Part shown: piece after piece, positions 1 through 5,829 of the stretch
Position numbering within the stretch: the stretch's first letter is position 1
Layout of the letters: every line of letters starts with the position of its first letter
NCBI GenBank assembly: GCA_030620455.1
Contig: JAUXEQ010000100.1
Location: 1-5,830 of the forward strand
Direction: 5' to 3'
Length of the DNA stretch: 5,830 bases
Origin: a bacterium
GTDB lineage: Bacteria; UBP14; UBA6098; B30-G16
The notes under the pieces: model-generated
What the model saw: the letters and a program-made list of their open reading frames with translations, nothing else
Databases searched by the model: none
What the model was told of the DNA's origin: nothing
Program-made: the position numbers and the translations under genes

Positions 1-879
1 TGAAAGAACTGCTCTAACATAATCGACGAAATACGGCGCTTTCCAGGAGATACCACGTACTCTTGATGGGAATTCATACAATATAGTCTTAAGGGAATCG
101 ATATTATCGATAGGACATTCCTCATCCATTATGTTGCTTTTGTTCATAATAGAAAGAATTAAGTTACGTCTTCGTAAAGCTCTCTCCGGATTAGCGGAAT
201 AGTACGATGGCGCTCTCAACACACCCACGAGCAAAGCTGACTCCTCTGGACCCAGATCGCATGCATCCTTACCGAAATATGTTTGCGATGCTGCTTGAAC
301 ACCGTACGCTCCCTTGCCCATGAAGTTCTGATTTACATACAATTCCAGAATTTCCTCTTTGGAGTATTTATGCTCGAGCCTAATAGCTGTCAGCGCTTCA
401 CGAATTTTTCGAGTAAGTATCTGCTGCCGAGTTAGGAAAAGTTCTCTTGCCAACTGCTGAGTTATTGTGCTTCCACCCTGAGTTATTTTTCCGGCTTTAA
501 TATTTGCTAATAATGCAGCAAAGATTCGCTCAACGTCCAATCCCCAATGGGAGAAAAAACCTTTATCCTCGGTGTCCATCAACGCCTTAATGAAATATGG
601 AGAAACCTCCTCCAAAGAAACCCAAATCCGCTTCTGCCCAGCGAATTCAGCGAGCATAACACCGTCACAGGAATATATTCTGCTTACAACCGGTGGACGA
701 TAGTCCTCGAGAAGGGATGGATCGGGAAGAGTCGGTGCATAGAGAATATATACGATCGTAAGGATTAATGCGGGAAAAACCACGCCCACAAAGAAACCCC
801 ACCATACCGTTAACAAGGCGTTTCTTATTTTAAATGGACTACTTACTTTCCTTTTTATTTCATAATAATATCTTCTCAT
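1..879 (-). CDS. mrcA: Class A penicillin-binding protein (PBP1A-like), N-terminal part, runs off left edge
   Basis: The reverse strand is open for 293 codons from an ATG at 879-877 to the window edge with no stop. This is the N-terminal part of a bifunctional peptidoglycan synthase, which polymerises lipid II and cross-links the glycan strands outside the inner membrane. Residues 1-20 are basic and about 21-47 form one hydrophobic membrane anchor. The glycosyltransferase 51 domain follows. Motif 1 is TEDKGFFSHWG (103-113, catalytic Glu104), motif 2 is GGSTITQQLAREL (135-147), motif 3 is RKIREALTAIRLE (157-169), and motif 4 is KEEILELYVNQNFMGKGAYG (174-193). Residues 281-288 (APYFVDYV) match the family's junction after the glycosyltransferase domain; the transpeptidase domain is expected beyond the window. 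No clear Shine-Dalgarno precedes the ATG, and an in-frame GTG two codons upstream (885-883) is an alternative start. It is divergent from pheT. The class A PBP call is secure, but the symbol is only a family label (ponA and pbp1A are equivalents). Confidence 0.93.
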   Translation of the reverse strand, partial: MRRYYYEIKRKVSSPFKIRNALLTVWWGFFVGVVFPALILTIVYILYAPTLPDPSLLEDYRPPVVSRIYSCDGVMLAEFAGQKRIWVSLEEVSPYFIKALMDTEDKGFFSHWGLDVERIFAALLANIKAGKITQGGSTITQQLARELFLTRQQILTRKIREALTAIRLEHKYSKEEILELYVNQNFMGKGAYGVQAASQTYFGKDACDLGPEESALLVGVLRAPSYYSANPERALRRRNLILSIMNKSNIMDEECPIDNIDSLKTILYEFPSRVRGISWKAPYFVDYVRAVLS

Positions 880-898
880 GTTCACACAATAAAACTAT

Positions 899-920
899 TT
901 GCTAAAACCAAATTTAGCAA
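899..920. repeat. Perfect 8-bp inverted repeat, possible operator or hairpin
   Basis: The left arm TTGCTAAA (899-906) and right arm TTTAGCAA (913-920) are exact reverse complements around the 6-base loop ACCAAA. No T-run follows on either strand, so it does not look like an intrinsic terminator. It begins 20 bases upstream of the PBP start codon and 35 bases upstream of the pheT start. Dyad binding of a dimeric regulator, or a hairpin in the PBP leader RNA, are both possible. Confidence 0.5.
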
Positions 921-927
921 TCATTTT

Positions 928-945
928 TAAGAATAAGTATTCTTA
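928..945. repeat. Perfect 8-bp palindrome just before the pheT ribosome binding site
   Basis: The arms TAAGAATA (928-935) and TATTCTTA (938-945) are exact reverse complements separated by only AG. The palindrome ends one base before the GGAGG of pheT (947-951). The 2-base gap is too tight for an RNA hairpin with all eight pairs closed, so a DNA operator reading is slightly more natural. It is nearly all A and T, which makes chance occurrence more likely than for a GC-rich palindrome. Confidence 0.45.
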
Positions 946-946
946 T

Positions 947-952
947 GGAGGT
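947..952 (+). promoter_or_regulatory. Ribosome binding site of pheT
   Basis: GGAGGT lies 2 bases before the ATG at 955 (3 bases after GGAGG). It is a strong match to the anti-Shine-Dalgarno sequence but unusually close to the start. The pyrE site in this window (AGAGGT, 3 bases before its ATG) is similarly close, which suggests short spacing may be normal for this organism. Confidence 0.7.
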
Positions 953-954
953 AT

Positions 955-3321
955 ATGAGAGCAACTTTCAAAATATTAGAGGAATTAATCGATTTCCCGT
1001 TTGCTCCAGACGAACTGGCAGAAAGATTCACGATGACTGGTAGTGAAGTTGAGAAATTAATCGACCCGTCGAAGTGGATCGATGGTGTCGTAGCTGCGAA
1101 AATTATAGAAGTCGCCCGGGATACGCCAAAGCATGGGCTTAACAAATGCACTGTCACAGATGGCAAAGCTATATTTTCTACATTAAGCGGTGCTCCGGAT
1201 ATCGAGGTTGGTCTTATTGCACCTTTCGCGAAGCCAGGATCTAAAATTTTTGGTGATATTGAGATTGGCATCGAGGAAATAAACGGCGACAAAAGCGAGG
1301 GTATGTTGTGCTCCGGTGTGGAGGTCGGTTTGGGTACGCCAAAGGATTCGCTGTTGCATTTGCCCGATAATACAGTCCTTGGTGCCGATATTAGTCAAAT
1401 TTTAGGATATAATGACGAAAGCATTTTCGAATTTGAAATAACCCCCAATCGTCCAGATTGCTATGGTTTATGGGGTTTAGCTCGGGAGATTGCAGCAATA
1501 ACAGGCAAACCGTGGGAACCGATAATTCTTCATCCTGAGAACTGCATTAACAATACTGGTGGTGTAACTGTTGCACTCGATACACCCAACTGTCCTCGAT
1601 ACGTTGGCAGGCTTATCGAAGGAATAAGAGTTAAGCGTTCGCCTTTGTGGCTAATGTCTCGGCTTTCACTGTTAGGGATGCGTCCTATTAACAATATCGT
1701 CGATTTAACTAATTATGTTATGCTCCTCACAGGGCAGCCTATCCATGCATTCGATGCCGATAAGTTAGGCAAAACAATTATTGTTCGGCAAGCTCGTGAA
1801 AATGAATCTATAATTACTCTCGATGAGGAGGAACGAAAATTATCTTCCGAAATAATGATGATTGCTACACCAGAGCAGTCTGTGGCTATTGCGGGTGTGA
1901 TGGGTGGTATTAATACCGAGGTGGACAATGATACGAGGAATATTCTGGTCGAGGTTGCATATTTTTCTCCGTCAAGCGTTAGACGAGCGAAGAAAATTGT
2001 CGAGCTAAATACTGAATCCTCGGTGAGATTCGAACGAGGAGTCGATCCTCAGGTTCCACCAATTGTTGCGGATATTGTCGCATATTATGCTGAACAGCTC
2101 GCAGATGCGCAAACGATCCATACCTCGGTGGATGAATATCCTCATCCAGTCGAACCAGATCTCATAACTTTAACATCGGACAAAGTTAAACGACTGCTTG
2201 GGATAAATATCCCCACCGATGACACACGACGAATACTTGTGTGCCTTGGCTTCGATATTGTTTCACAGAATGCAGGTGGAGTAACTTATGAAGTGCCACC
2301 TTTCAGACCGGATGTTACTTGCGAGGCTGATCTTGTTGAGGAAGTCGGTCGAATTTATGGTCTCGACCTTATCGAGCCACTATTGAGAGCGCAAGGACCT
2401 ATACCACCCAATATTCCCGACGAAATTAAATTTGATCATTTCCTTCAGAGCTACATTGCCGGTTTAGGCTTTCGGTATGCGTTCTGCGATCCGTTGGGGA
2501 ATCGGTCGTTGCTGGGAATTTTCGCTGAAAAACCGCTCGTAGAGCTTAGCAATCCAATTTCTAAGGACCTTGCGGTTATGCGACCCAATCCACTGCCTAC
2601 GTTAATTGCAGCCGTTGCTCGAAATCTCAACAGAGGATTCCGATCCGTTAGAATGTTCGAAATCGACTTCGGATATTATGTCGAAAACGAATATATCGAA
2701 AAGAAGTTTGTAACTCTTGTGTGTGGCGGCATGCGAAACCCAATAGGATGGAATTCGACAGATGAACTAGTAGACCTTTACGACATAAAAGGCGTTGTAG
2801 AAACAATTGGGAAAGAGCTCGACGTTAATTTTGAGATGGATATGATAGAACTTCCATACGCAAAACCGAGAACAGCTTTATCTGTGAAAATAGCGAACGA
2901 AAAAATAGGCTACACAGGAACACTAAATAATAAGCTTTGGTCGCAATACGAATTGAAAAAGGATGTGCACTTTGCGGTTTTGAATTTTGAAAAATTATTG
3001 CCATATTATCTAAAAAGCCGCAAATATAAAAAATTCTCTCGTTTCCCGGCAATTCGAAGGGACGTAGCTCTTATCATCGACGAACACATTATCGCAAACG
3101 ATATTATAAAAGAAGCGAAATTAATCGCACCCGATGCAGAAGAAATAGGAATTTTCGATATGTATCGAGGAGATCAAATCCCTCAGGATAAAAAATCATT
3201 AGGAATTTATTTCACATTCAGAGCTTTGGATAGAACATTAACCGATGAGGAGGTCAATCAAAAATTCGAAGGCATTTTAAGAAGTCTCTGCAACCGATTT
3301 AATGCGACTATAAGAAAATAA
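955..3321 (+). CDS. pheT: Phenylalanyl-tRNA synthetase beta subunit
   Basis: PheT pairs with PheS as an alpha2-beta2 cytoplasmic enzyme that charges tRNA-Phe; the beta chain binds tRNA and edits mischarged Tyr. The 788 residues match the usual bacterial length of about 780-800. The start resembles the family (ILEELIDFPFAPDELAERFTMTGSEVE). An OB-fold tRNA-binding domain spans about 42-150, with GMLCSGVEVGLG at 116-127. The B3/B4 editing domain follows, with LLGMRPINNIVDLTNYVML at 239-257, GQPIHAFD at 260-267, GVMGG at 314-318 and ESSVRFERGVDP at 354-365. The B5 domain is about 402-472 and ends in FRPDVTCEADLVEEVGRIYG (450-469). The catalytic-like core includes LSNPISKDLAVMRPNPLP (531-548) and MFEIDFG (567-573). 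A C-terminal FDX-ACB domain is about 695-788, with RFPAIRRDVALIID (696-709) and LTDEEVN (762-768). The frame ends in tandem TAA stops (3319-3324). Unlike most bacteria, no pheS lies directly upstream; the neighbour is a divergent PBP gene. It appears intact. Confidence 0.98.
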   Translation: MRATFKILEELIDFPFAPDELAERFTMTGSEVEKLIDPSKWIDGVVAAKIIEVARDTPKHGLNKCTVTDGKAIFSTLSGAPDIEVGLIAPFAKPGSKIFGDIEIGIEEINGDKSEGMLCSGVEVGLGTPKDSLLHLPDNTVLGADISQILGYNDESIFEFEITPNRPDCYGLWGLAREIAAITGKPWEPIILHPENCINNTGGVTVALDTPNCPRYVGRLIEGIRVKRSPLWLMSRLSLLGMRPINNIVDLTNYVMLLTGQPIHAFDADKLGKTIIVRQARENESIITLDEEERKLSSEIMMIATPEQSVAIAGVMGGINTEVDNDTRNILVEVAYFSPSSVRRAKKIVELNTESSVRFERGVDPQVPPIVADIVAYYAEQLADAQTIHTSVDEYPHPVEPDLITLTSDKVKRLLGINIPTDDTRRILVCLGFDIVSQNAGGVTYEVPPFRPDVTCEADLVEEVGRIYGLDLIEPLLRAQGPIPPNIPDEIKFDHFLQSYIAGLGFRYAFCDPLGNRSLLGIFAEKPLVELSNPISKDLAVMRPNPLPTLIAAVARNLNRGFRSVRMFEIDFGYYVENEYIEKKFVTLVCGGMRNPIGWNSTDELVDLYDIKGVVETIGKELDVNFEMDMIELPYAKPRTALSVKIANEKIGYTGTLNNKLWSQYELKKDVHFAVLNFEKLLPYYLKSRKYKKFSRFPAIRRDVALIIDEHIIANDIIKEAKLIAPDAEEIGIFDMYRGDQIPQDKKSLGIYFTFRALDRTLTDEEVNQKFEGILRSLCNRFNATIRK

Positions 3322-3353
3322 TAATCACCGACAATCGGACTGGACGATCTGCA

Positions 3354-3389
3354 AATATCCAACTTTTGGAGCACGAATATTATTTTTTT
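3354..3389 (+). terminator. Weak candidate terminator after pheT
   Basis: A two-part stem can form. AATAT (3354-3358) pairs with ATATT (3377-3381), and inside it CCAA (3359-3362) pairs with TTGG (3366-3369) around a CTT loop, with a 7-base bulge at 3370-3376. A run of seven T (3383-3389) follows one base later. Stem-then-T-run is the right order for an intrinsic terminator, but the stem is bulged and AT-rich, so this is tentative. Confidence 0.3.
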
Positions 3390-3418
3390 CGAAATTTAAA
3401 CTGGATTATGCAGGTGAA

Positions 3419-3449
3419 TTGGTTAAACTAATAACAAGTTAATAACCAA
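3419..3449. repeat. Imperfect 11-bp hairpin with phased TAATAAC direct repeats upstream of queE
   Basis: TTGGTTA (3419-3425) pairs exactly with TAACCAA (3443-3449). Inside, AACT (3426-3429) pairs with AGTT (3437-3440), leaving a 2-base bulge (3441-3442) and a 7-base loop. The heptamer TAATAAC occurs at 3429-3435 and again at 3440-3446, 11 bases apart, close to one helical turn. No T-run follows. It may be an operator or leader structure for the queE-pyrF-pyrE unit, but nothing ties it to a known regulator. Confidence 0.45.
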
Positions 3450-3501
3450 CGGATTTATATATCTAAAAATATGGGAGTATTGATCGAGTTTGCATTTTTC
3501 T

Positions 3502-3506
3502 GAGGG
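3502..3506 (+). promoter_or_regulatory. Ribosome binding site of queE
   Basis: GAGGG lies 11 bases before the ATG at 3518, a longer gap than at the other genes here. No other in-frame ATG is visible nearby upstream, and the protein start fits the family, so the ATG at 3518 is still preferred. Confidence 0.5.
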
Positions 3507-3517
3507 AACTATTTAAA

Positions 3518-4135
3518 ATGCGGGTGCTTCAAATTTCACCAACTCTTGTAGGCGAGGGAATGCTTACCGGACAACCGTGTATTCTAATTCGCCTTGCAGG
3601 TTGCAACCTCCACTGCACCTGGTGCGACACTCCAGAAGCTCATCGAGGTGGTTCTGAAGTTCCCTTTGCCGACATTGTTGATAGAGGTATTCTGGCAAAA
3701 TCGGAATGGATATTGCTCACCGGTGGTGAACCGCTACTTCAAAAAAGCACGAATAAGTTAGTTAAAAAATGGATCGAGGGTGGAAAGAAAGTCCTCATAG
3801 AAACCAACGGTTCGGTTCCTATCGAAAAATTTCTCCTCGACGGTGTCAGAATATCCATGGACGTAAAAACACCCTCGAGTGGCGAAGTAAATAGCCATCA
3901 CAAAGAAAATCTCGATCTACTGCGACCGATAGATGCAATAACATTTATTATCGGCGACAAAAAGGATTACAATTGGGCTAAGAGATTCATCAAAAAACAT
4001 AATATGGATGCAGTAATATACTTTCAGCCATGCTGGGGCAGAACCTCCGCTCGAAGGCTCGCAGAATGGATCATTTCAGACGGCTTAAATGCTCGTCTCA
4101 GTTTCCAACTTCACAAAGTATTAAAAATTCCATAA
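3518..4135 (+). CDS. queE: 7-carboxy-7-deazaguanine synthase (radical SAM)
   Basis: QueE contracts the ring of 6-carboxy-tetrahydropterin to 7-carboxy-7-deazaguanine using a [4Fe-4S] cluster, S-adenosylmethionine and Mg2+. The product leads to preQ0 and queuosine in tRNA, or to archaeosine or deazaguanine DNA bases elsewhere. At 205 residues it is a normal, slightly short member. The N-terminus SPTLVGEGMLTGQP (7-20) fits the family's 'QGEG..G.P' region. The cluster cysteines are Cys29, Cys33 and Cys36 in GCNLHCTWCDT (28-38), the classical CX3CX2C spacing. TGGEP (68-72) is the SAM-binding motif, ETNGS (95-99) follows, and MDVKTPSSGE (114-123) is a QueE hallmark. FQPCWG (169-174) and LSFQLHKVL (194-202) match the typical C-terminus. 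It is the first gene of a tight unit, with pyrF starting 9 bases after its stop. No other queuosine gene (queC, queD, queF, tgt) is in the window, so they must lie elsewhere. Confidence 0.95.
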   Translation: MRVLQISPTLVGEGMLTGQPCILIRLAGCNLHCTWCDTPEAHRGGSEVPFADIVDRGILAKSEWILLTGGEPLLQKSTNKLVKKWIEGGKKVLIETNGSVPIEKFLLDGVRISMDVKTPSSGEVNSHHKENLDLLRPIDAITFIIGDKKDYNWAKRFIKKHNMDAVIYFQPCWGRTSARRLAEWIISDGLNARLSFQLHKVLKIP

Positions 4136-4144
4136 GGAGAAGAT

Positions 4145-4981
4145 ATGCCGGACGCATTGTTCTGGAAAAAATACAACACAGCAGCACAAACCAACAATTC
4201 CTGGCTTGTCGTCGGCTTAGACCCAGTACCGGAAAAGCTACCGGATAATCTTAGGGGGTCCCCAGATGGAGTGCTAAAATTCTCTCGAGAAATAATTGCT
4301 GCAACAAAGGACCTGGTCTGCGCCTATAAACCTAATCTCGCGTTTTTCCTCGCCTTAGGTAACGACGGTGTAAATATACTTAAGAAAGTTATAGATTCAA
4401 TCCCCGAGGAAATACCGGTGCTTTTGGACGCAAAATTCGGCGATGTTCCTCACACAGCGGAACGGTATGCTAATTTTACCTCAAAGATTGTCGGTGCTGA
4501 TGCTGTCACGCTGAACCCGTATATTGGGAGCGATTCTTTTTTCCCGTTTGTGGAGGCTGGATTGGGAATTTTTGCAATATGTATGACAAGCAATAAAGGC
4601 TTCAGCGACATTCAAACGTTAGACTGCGAAAACTGCGATGACCTTTACAAATGTATTGCGGAGAAAGTATCGTTATGGGGAGATAAATGGGGAGTTCGGA
4701 TAGGACTTGTAGTTGGCGCAACACATCCAAGCAATTATCTGAGTGCGCGAAGGAGAGCACCGAGAGCGCCGTTCCTCGTTCCGGGCATTGGCGCGCAAGG
4801 CGGTTATCTTGAAACCTGTATTAAATACGGTCGAACAAAAGATGCATTTCCACCACTTATATCTTCATCGCGGTCTATTTTGTATGCATCGTCTGGATCT
4901 GATTTTGCGGATGCTGCAAGAAAAGCTGCTATCGAGTTAAGAGACAATATTAGAAGAACTATAACTGATGTATCACAATAA
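4145..4981 (+). CDS. pyrF: Orotidine 5'-phosphate decarboxylase, type 2-like
   Basis: PyrF decarboxylates OMP to UMP, the last step of de novo pyrimidine synthesis, in the cytoplasm. Its 278 residues fit the longer type 2 class (about 260-290) rather than the short type 1 enzymes (about 210-245). Visible landmarks along the TIM barrel are VGLDP (23-27), YKPNLAFF (61-68), the catalytic D-x-K-x-x-D segment LDAKFGDVPHTAERYA (94-109; Asp95, Lys97, Asp100), ADAVTLNPYIGSDS (118-131), and the phosphate-binding stretch PFLVPGIGAQGG (209-220). The catalytic residues are present. The loop reads AKFGDVPHT where type 2 enzymes usually read AKRGDIGST; the F and PxT resemble the type 1 LKFHDIPNT. AAGGAGA (4134-4140) overlaps the queE stop and sits 4 bases before the ATG. 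It lies between queE and pyrE in a probable operon. Confidence 0.95.
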   Translation: MPDALFWKKYNTAAQTNNSWLVVGLDPVPEKLPDNLRGSPDGVLKFSREIIAATKDLVCAYKPNLAFFLALGNDGVNILKKVIDSIPEEIPVLLDAKFGDVPHTAERYANFTSKIVGADAVTLNPYIGSDSFFPFVEAGLGIFAICMTSNKGFSDIQTLDCENCDDLYKCIAEKVSLWGDKWGVRIGLVVGATHPSNYLSARRRAPRAPFLVPGIGAQGGYLETCIKYGRTKDAFPPLISSSRSILYASSGSDFADAARKAAIELRDNIRRTITDVSQ

Positions 4982-5003
4982 ATATAATATATTAGCAAGT
5001 AAT

Positions 5004-5009
5004 AGAGGT
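5004..5009 (+). promoter_or_regulatory. Ribosome binding site that decides the pyrE start
   Basis: AGAGGT is 3 bases before the ATG at 5013. An earlier in-frame ATG at 4968 lies inside the end of pyrF and has no comparable site before it. Starting at 5013 also gives the N-terminus expected for the family, so 5013 is the better start. Confidence 0.7.
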
Positions 5010-5012
5010 ACA

Positions 5013-5606
5013 ATGAATACTAAAGAACTGTTGAATATTTTGGAGAAAACCGGAGCCATTTTGGATGGTCATTTCTTGCTATCATCCGGTTTGCACAGCA
5101 ATATATACATCCAATGTGCAAAATTACTTCAACATCCGAAAGATGCGGAAAAAGTGGGTCGGGCTCTCGCCGAGAAATTCATGTCATCGGGACTACAGCA
5201 ACCAGATGTGGTTGTGTCTCCGGCATTGGGTGGAATAATTATTGGGCATGAGGTAGCAAGAGCTATTAAAAAACCGCATATTTTCGTTGAAAAAATCGAC
5301 GGAAAACCAGCACTTAGACGTGGGTTTACCATCGAACCGGGAATGAAATTTGTTGTCGTCGAGGACGTGGCTACTACCGGTAAATCTATCATGGAGGTCG
5401 TTTCGCTTCTGAGAGATTTGGGCGGAATTCCAGTGGCTATATTGACTATTATAGATAGATCCGATAATAAAGAGCTTCCGTTTGGGGATATCCCATTTAT
5501 TTCTTTGTTGAAGCTAACGATAAAAACTTACGAGCCAAACAATTGTCCACTTTGCAAGAGTGGAAGCCCAGTTGTTAAGCCTGGGAGTAGAGTTATTAAA
5601 GCTTGA
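5013..5606 (+). CDS. pyrE: Orotate phosphoribosyltransferase
   Basis: PyrE joins orotate to PRPP to give OMP, the substrate of the neighbouring PyrF, so the two genes encode consecutive steps. From the chosen start the protein has 197 residues, a usual length. LEKTGAILDGHFLLSSGLHS (10-29) is the family's N-terminal substrate region. PALGGIIIGHEVARA (70-84) follows, then FVEKIDGKPALRRGF (91-105) with lysines and arginines that usually contact PRPP. FVVVEDVATTGKS (113-125) is the PRPP-binding motif. The C-terminal NNCPLCKSGSPVVKPGSR (176-193), with Cys178 and Cys181, is typical of the subfamily first defined in Thermus-type OPRTases. A longer frame from an ATG at 4968 would add 15 unconserved residues and overlap pyrF by 14 bases; I reject that start. 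The gap after pyrF is 31 bases. No PyrR-type attenuator is visible in it. Confidence 0.95.
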   Translation: MNTKELLNILEKTGAILDGHFLLSSGLHSNIYIQCAKLLQHPKDAEKVGRALAEKFMSSGLQQPDVVVSPALGGIIIGHEVARAIKKPHIFVEKIDGKPALRRGFTIEPGMKFVVVEDVATTGKSIMEVVSLLRDLGGIPVAILTIIDRSDNKELPFGDIPFISLLKLTIKTYEPNNCPLCKSGSPVVKPGSRVIKA

Positions 5607-5666
5607 GATTATAATTACAGATTCACCGACTTCTTTTCAATCGTACTAATTTACCCCAGAAAATAC

Positions 5667-5684
5667 AAAAATAATCCTATTTTT
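5667..5684. repeat. A/T-only inverted repeat between convergent frames
   Basis: AAAAATA (5667-5673) and TATTTTT (5678-5684) are exact reverse complements around ATCC. On the plus strand a T-run ends the structure and on the minus strand an equivalent T-run does, so it could act as a weak two-way terminator for pyrE and the convergent frame. The stem has no G-C pairs and it overlaps the stop codon of the minus-strand frame, so confidence is low. Confidence 0.22.
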
Positions 5685-5829
5685 TCTCACAGTCGATATC
5701 ACTGCTTACTTTGGCTTTTGGATGTTCGTCAATAAATTTGCAAACTTGTAATGAGGATTTAGTATTGAGATCGTTTCCTTTAATTTTCAGTTGATGTATC
5801 GGCAAGTTCCAGATAGGTGTTAGGTTCAA
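5677..5829 (-). CDS. 3' end of a possible leucine-rich protein, runs off right edge
   Basis: The reverse strand is open for 50 codons from the right edge to a TAG at 5679-5677; the start lies outside the window. The other two reverse frames have stops in this stretch. The visible residues begin LNLTPIWNLPIHQLKIKGND and continue with a lysine-rich tail ending in CEKK. The spacing of Leu and Ile with 'N-L-P-I-x-x-L-x-I' resembles the end of a leucine-rich repeat array of the 'PLKGLPLxxLxL' kind. The open length alone could occur by chance, so this is tentative; function is unknown. It is convergent with pyrE, with a 70-base gap. Confidence 0.45.
   Translation of the reverse strand: MNLTPIWNLPIHQLKIKGNDLNTKSSLQVCKFIDEHPKAKVSSDIDCEKK

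Larger units (their letters stand above)
880..954. promoter_or_regulatory. Divergent intergenic region between the PBP gene and pheT
   Basis: This 75-base AT-rich spacer must hold the start signals of both divergent genes, because no other gene lies between them. I could not pick a convincing -35/-10 pair in either direction. The best minus-strand candidate is TTGCTA, 17 bases, then TAGTTT, which is a poor match. The spacer is mostly occupied by two inverted repeats (899-920 and 928-945), so regulator binding or RNA structure could affect one or both genes. That regulatory role is inferred from layout only. Confidence 0.5.
3322..3517. other. Intergenic spacer between pheT and queE
   Basis: This 196-base AT-rich stretch has no supportable gene on either strand. 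It contains a second in-frame TAA directly after the pheT stop, a small hairpin CCGA-CAA-TCGG (3328-3338), a weak terminator-like structure ending in seven T (3354-3389), an imperfect 31-base hairpin (3419-3449), and the queE ribosome binding site. A promoter for queE-pyrF-pyrE probably lies after 3390, but I cannot identify its boxes. Confidence 0.6.

Noticed and set aside
547..768. Plus-strand open frame of 73 codons
   Set aside because: It lies antisense inside the PBP glycosyltransferase gene, whose family motifs cover the same bases. The plus-strand product has no recognisable motif.
891..920. Bacteroidetes-type promoter (TAnnTTTG) on the minus strand
   Set aside because: TAAATTTG is present on the reverse strand, but no TTG lies at the expected distance of about 19-20 bases upstream. 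The match sits inside the inverted repeat and could be chance.
927..1398. Minus-strand open frames over the start of pheT
   Set aside because: They are antisense shadows of a clearly conserved pheT, Ser/Ile-rich with no domain pattern. The same applies to the minus-strand frames at 1713-1928 and 2825-3052.
3390..3517. preQ1 riboswitch upstream of queE
   Set aside because: The position would make sense, but I see no match to the short preQ1-I pattern (stem, C-rich loop, A-rich tail next to the ribosome binding site). A covariance-model search would be decisive.
3518..4135. queE as part of a deazaguanine DNA-modification (dpd) cluster
   Set aside because: QueE homologs do occur in such clusters, but no dpd gene is adjacent. 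The neighbours are pheT and pyrimidine genes, so the tRNA queuosine role is more likely.
4030..4248. Plus-strand frame bridging queE and pyrF
   Set aside because: It overlaps the conserved C-terminus of QueE and N-terminus of PyrF in another frame and has no family features. The out-of-frame products at 4743-4940 (plus), 4804-5013 (minus) and 5129-5392 (minus) are rejected for the same reason.
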